Shown here one piece after another: positions 5,758 to 6,685 of a stretch of DNA of 6,685 nucleotides. The notes under the pieces were generated by a model. It saw only the letters and a program-made list of their open reading frames with translations, was not told the origin of the DNA and ran no database searches. The stretch covers positions 1 to 6,685 of the forward strand of contig CANINJ010000109.1 in the NCBI GenBank assembly GCA_947468985.1. Reading direction: 5' to 3'. Both the position numbers and the translations under genes were made by a program. The first letter of the stretch is position 1. Each line of letters begins with the position of its first letter. The stretch comes from Bacteroidota bacterium. GTDB taxonomy: Bacteria > Bacteroidota > Bacteroidia > Flavobacteriales > Flavobacteriaceae.

Positions 5758-6327
5758 ATGAAAGTATATACAAAAACTGGAGATACAGGAACAACGGCAC
5801 TTTTTGGAGGTACAAGAGTTCCCAAAGATCACATTAGAATAGAAAGTTACGGAACGGTTGATGAATTGAATTCGCATATTGGATTGATTCGCGACCAAGA
5901 AATGAATGTACATTACAAAGATATTTTGATAGAAGTACAAGATCGATTGTTTACTGTTGGTGCAATTTTAGCCACACCGCCTGAAAAAACAGTTAAGAAA
6001 AATGGCGAATTGCGATTGAAAAATCTTGGAATTATAGAACGTGATATCGAATTATTAGAAAATGAAATCGATGCAATGGAAGATTTGCTTCCGCCAATGA
6101 CTCATTTTGTATTACCTGGTGGCCATACAACTGTGTCATATTGTCATATTGCACGTTGTGTTTGCCGTCGTGCAGAACGCTTAGCGGTGCATTTAGACCA
6201 CAATGAACCCGTTGATGGAAATGCTATTAAGTACTTGAACCGCCTTTCTGACTACCTTTTTGTGTTGGCACGAAAGTTGAGTTATGACCTAAAAGCGGTT
6301 GAAGTGAAATGGATTCCACGAAAATAA
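5758..6327 (+). CDS. pduO: Cob(I)yrinic acid a,c-diamide (cobalamin) adenosyltransferase, PduO type, 189 residues
   Basis: The enzyme moves the 5'-deoxyadenosyl group from ATP to cob(I)alamin or its precursor to make coenzyme B12. The N-terminal ATP-binding signature is present (KVYTKTGDTGTTALFGG, residues 2-18), followed by the conserved helix SYGTVDELNSHIGL (30-43). Later come VLPGGH (118-123), CRRAERLAV (136-144) and NRLSDYLFVLAR (161-172), the usual ATP and corrinoid contact helices of the PduO/MMAB family. The length matches stand-alone PduO-type enzymes, which are trimers of five-helix bundles. The symbol is the family name; no propanediol-utilisation genes are nearby. The ATG at 5758 is chosen because the protein then starts right at the conserved motif, while an ATG at 5751 is in another frame. 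No cobalamin riboswitch is visible; the leader is instead occupied by the palindromic element. A B12-dependent enzyme such as methylmalonyl-CoA mutase is presumably encoded elsewhere. Confidence 0.95.
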   Translation: MKVYTKTGDTGTTALFGGTRVPKDHIRIESYGTVDELNSHIGLIRDQEMNVHYKDILIEVQDRLFTVGAILATPPEKTVKKNGELRLKNLGIIERDIELLENEIDAMEDLLPPMTHFVLPGGHTTVSYCHIARCVCRRAERLAVHLDHNEPVDGNAIKYLNRLSDYLFVLARKLSYDLKAVEVKWIPRK

Positions 6328-6335
6328 TTTCAAGC

Positions 6336-6378
6336 AATAAAATTAAACCTTAACCAATTGTTTTACGGGGTTTTATTT
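6336..6378 (+). terminator. Possible terminator after the adenosyltransferase gene
   Basis: AAACC (6345-6349), or alternatively AACC at 6352-6355, can pair with GGTTT from 6369, and AATAAAA (6336-6342) with TTTTATT (6371-6377). A GGGGTTTTATTT end is terminator-like, but the stem is ambiguous and the loop is long. Confidence 0.35.
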
Positions 6379-6432
6379 GAAAAAAGAGAAACAAAAAACA
6401 AACGTTCTTAACTATTTTGTAAAATAAATGAA

Positions 6433-6458
6433 TTTTTACTTGACTTTTTAAGTAAAAA
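6433..6458. repeat. 9-bp inverted repeat over the -33 region of the DUF2795-like gene promoter
   Basis: TTTTTACTT (6433-6441) and AAGTAAAAA (6450-6458) are perfect inverted repeats with an 8-base spacer. The left arm contains the first two bases of the -33 TTG, so a protein bound here would overlap RNA polymerase. Confidence 0.5.
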
Positions 6459-6469
6459 ATTTATTTTTG
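6440..6469 (+). promoter_or_regulatory. Promoter of the DUF2795-like gene (TTG-N19-TATTTTTG)
   Basis: TTG at 6440-6442 and TATTTTTG at 6462-6469 are spaced by 19 bases, matching the Flavobacterium promoter consensus TTG-N17-23-TAnnTTTG. The -7 element ends 23 bases before the ATG at 6493. This is the best promoter match in the window. Confidence 0.82.
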
Positions 6470-6492
6470 CATAAACTAAAAATAAGTAGAAA

Positions 6493-6685
6493 ATGTATTG
6501 GACATTAGAATTAGCATCTTATTTAAGTGATGCACCGTGGCCTGCGACCAAAGATGAACTTATTGACTACGCTATCAGAGCTGGTGCGCCACTTGAAGTA
6601 GTAGAAAACCTTCAATCTATAGAAGATGAAGGAGAGATATATGAATCGATGGAAGAAATTTGGCCGGATTATCCAACCGACGAAG
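6493..6685 (+). CDS. DUF2795-like small acidic protein, 5' part, runs off the window
   Basis: The ATG at 6493 opens a frame that stays open to the window edge (64 codons seen), so the 3' end is missing. The product begins MYWTLELASYLSDAPWPATK, followed by DELIDYAIRAGAPLEVVENL and an acidic stretch ending EEIWPDYPTDE. The YLxDAPWPATKxELxxYAxRxGAPxxVxxxL pattern matches what I recall of DUF2795 proteins, short (about 70-75 residues) acidic proteins very common in Bacteroidota with unknown function. A complete consensus promoter lies directly upstream, so it is probably a well-expressed separate transcription unit and not a continuation of the adenosyltransferase gene. The A-rich leader without Shine-Dalgarno is typical for the group. 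Confidence 0.85.
   Translation, partial: MYWTLELASYLSDAPWPATKDELIDYAIRAGAPLEVVENLQSIEDEGEIYESMEEIWPDYPTDE

Overview
The window looks like chromosomal DNA from a member of the Flavobacteriaceae (Flavobacterium or a close relative). This is an inference from several signs: strong AT bias, A-rich leaders without Shine-Dalgarno sequences, TAnnTTTG-type -7 promoter elements (one paired with a TTG -33 element), and flavobacterial-looking protein families. Nothing marks a phage, plasmid, insertion sequence, CRISPR array or structural RNA.

Layout. Positions 1-1026 hold the 3' half of an ABC-F (Uup-like) ATPase gene that starts outside the window. Positions 1027-2361 are gene-poor: a 90-residue predicted membrane protein (1229-1501), two overlapping microprotein genes of 61 and 31 residues (1759-2032), three terminator hairpins, and two copies of a CACGAAGATT-type intergenic repeat. 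Positions 2362-3915 on the minus strand encode an unusual 517-residue SDR-like protein with an N-terminal four-cysteine motif and no tyrosine at the expected catalytic position. It is divergent from a class I SAM-dependent methyltransferase (4033-4824), and the spacer between them carries two outward-facing -7 elements around a small inverted repeat. Then follow, on the plus strand, a solo LolD/MacB-type ABC ATPase (4950-5636), a roughly 108-bp palindromic intergenic element, a PduO-type cobalamin adenosyltransferase (5758-6327), and the 5' part of a DUF2795-like gene (from 6493) behind the best promoter in the window.

How the genes work together. There is no single pathway. The genes are mostly housekeeping or orphan genes in short transcription units. 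The ABC ATPase and the adenosyltransferase are co-directional, but the palindromic element lies between them and their products have no obvious link. The parts most worth attention are the microprotein pair, the duplicated repeat and terminator sequences at 1035-2300, the atypical SDR, and the palindromic element at 5643-5750. I see no clear evidence for a new defence or mobile system.
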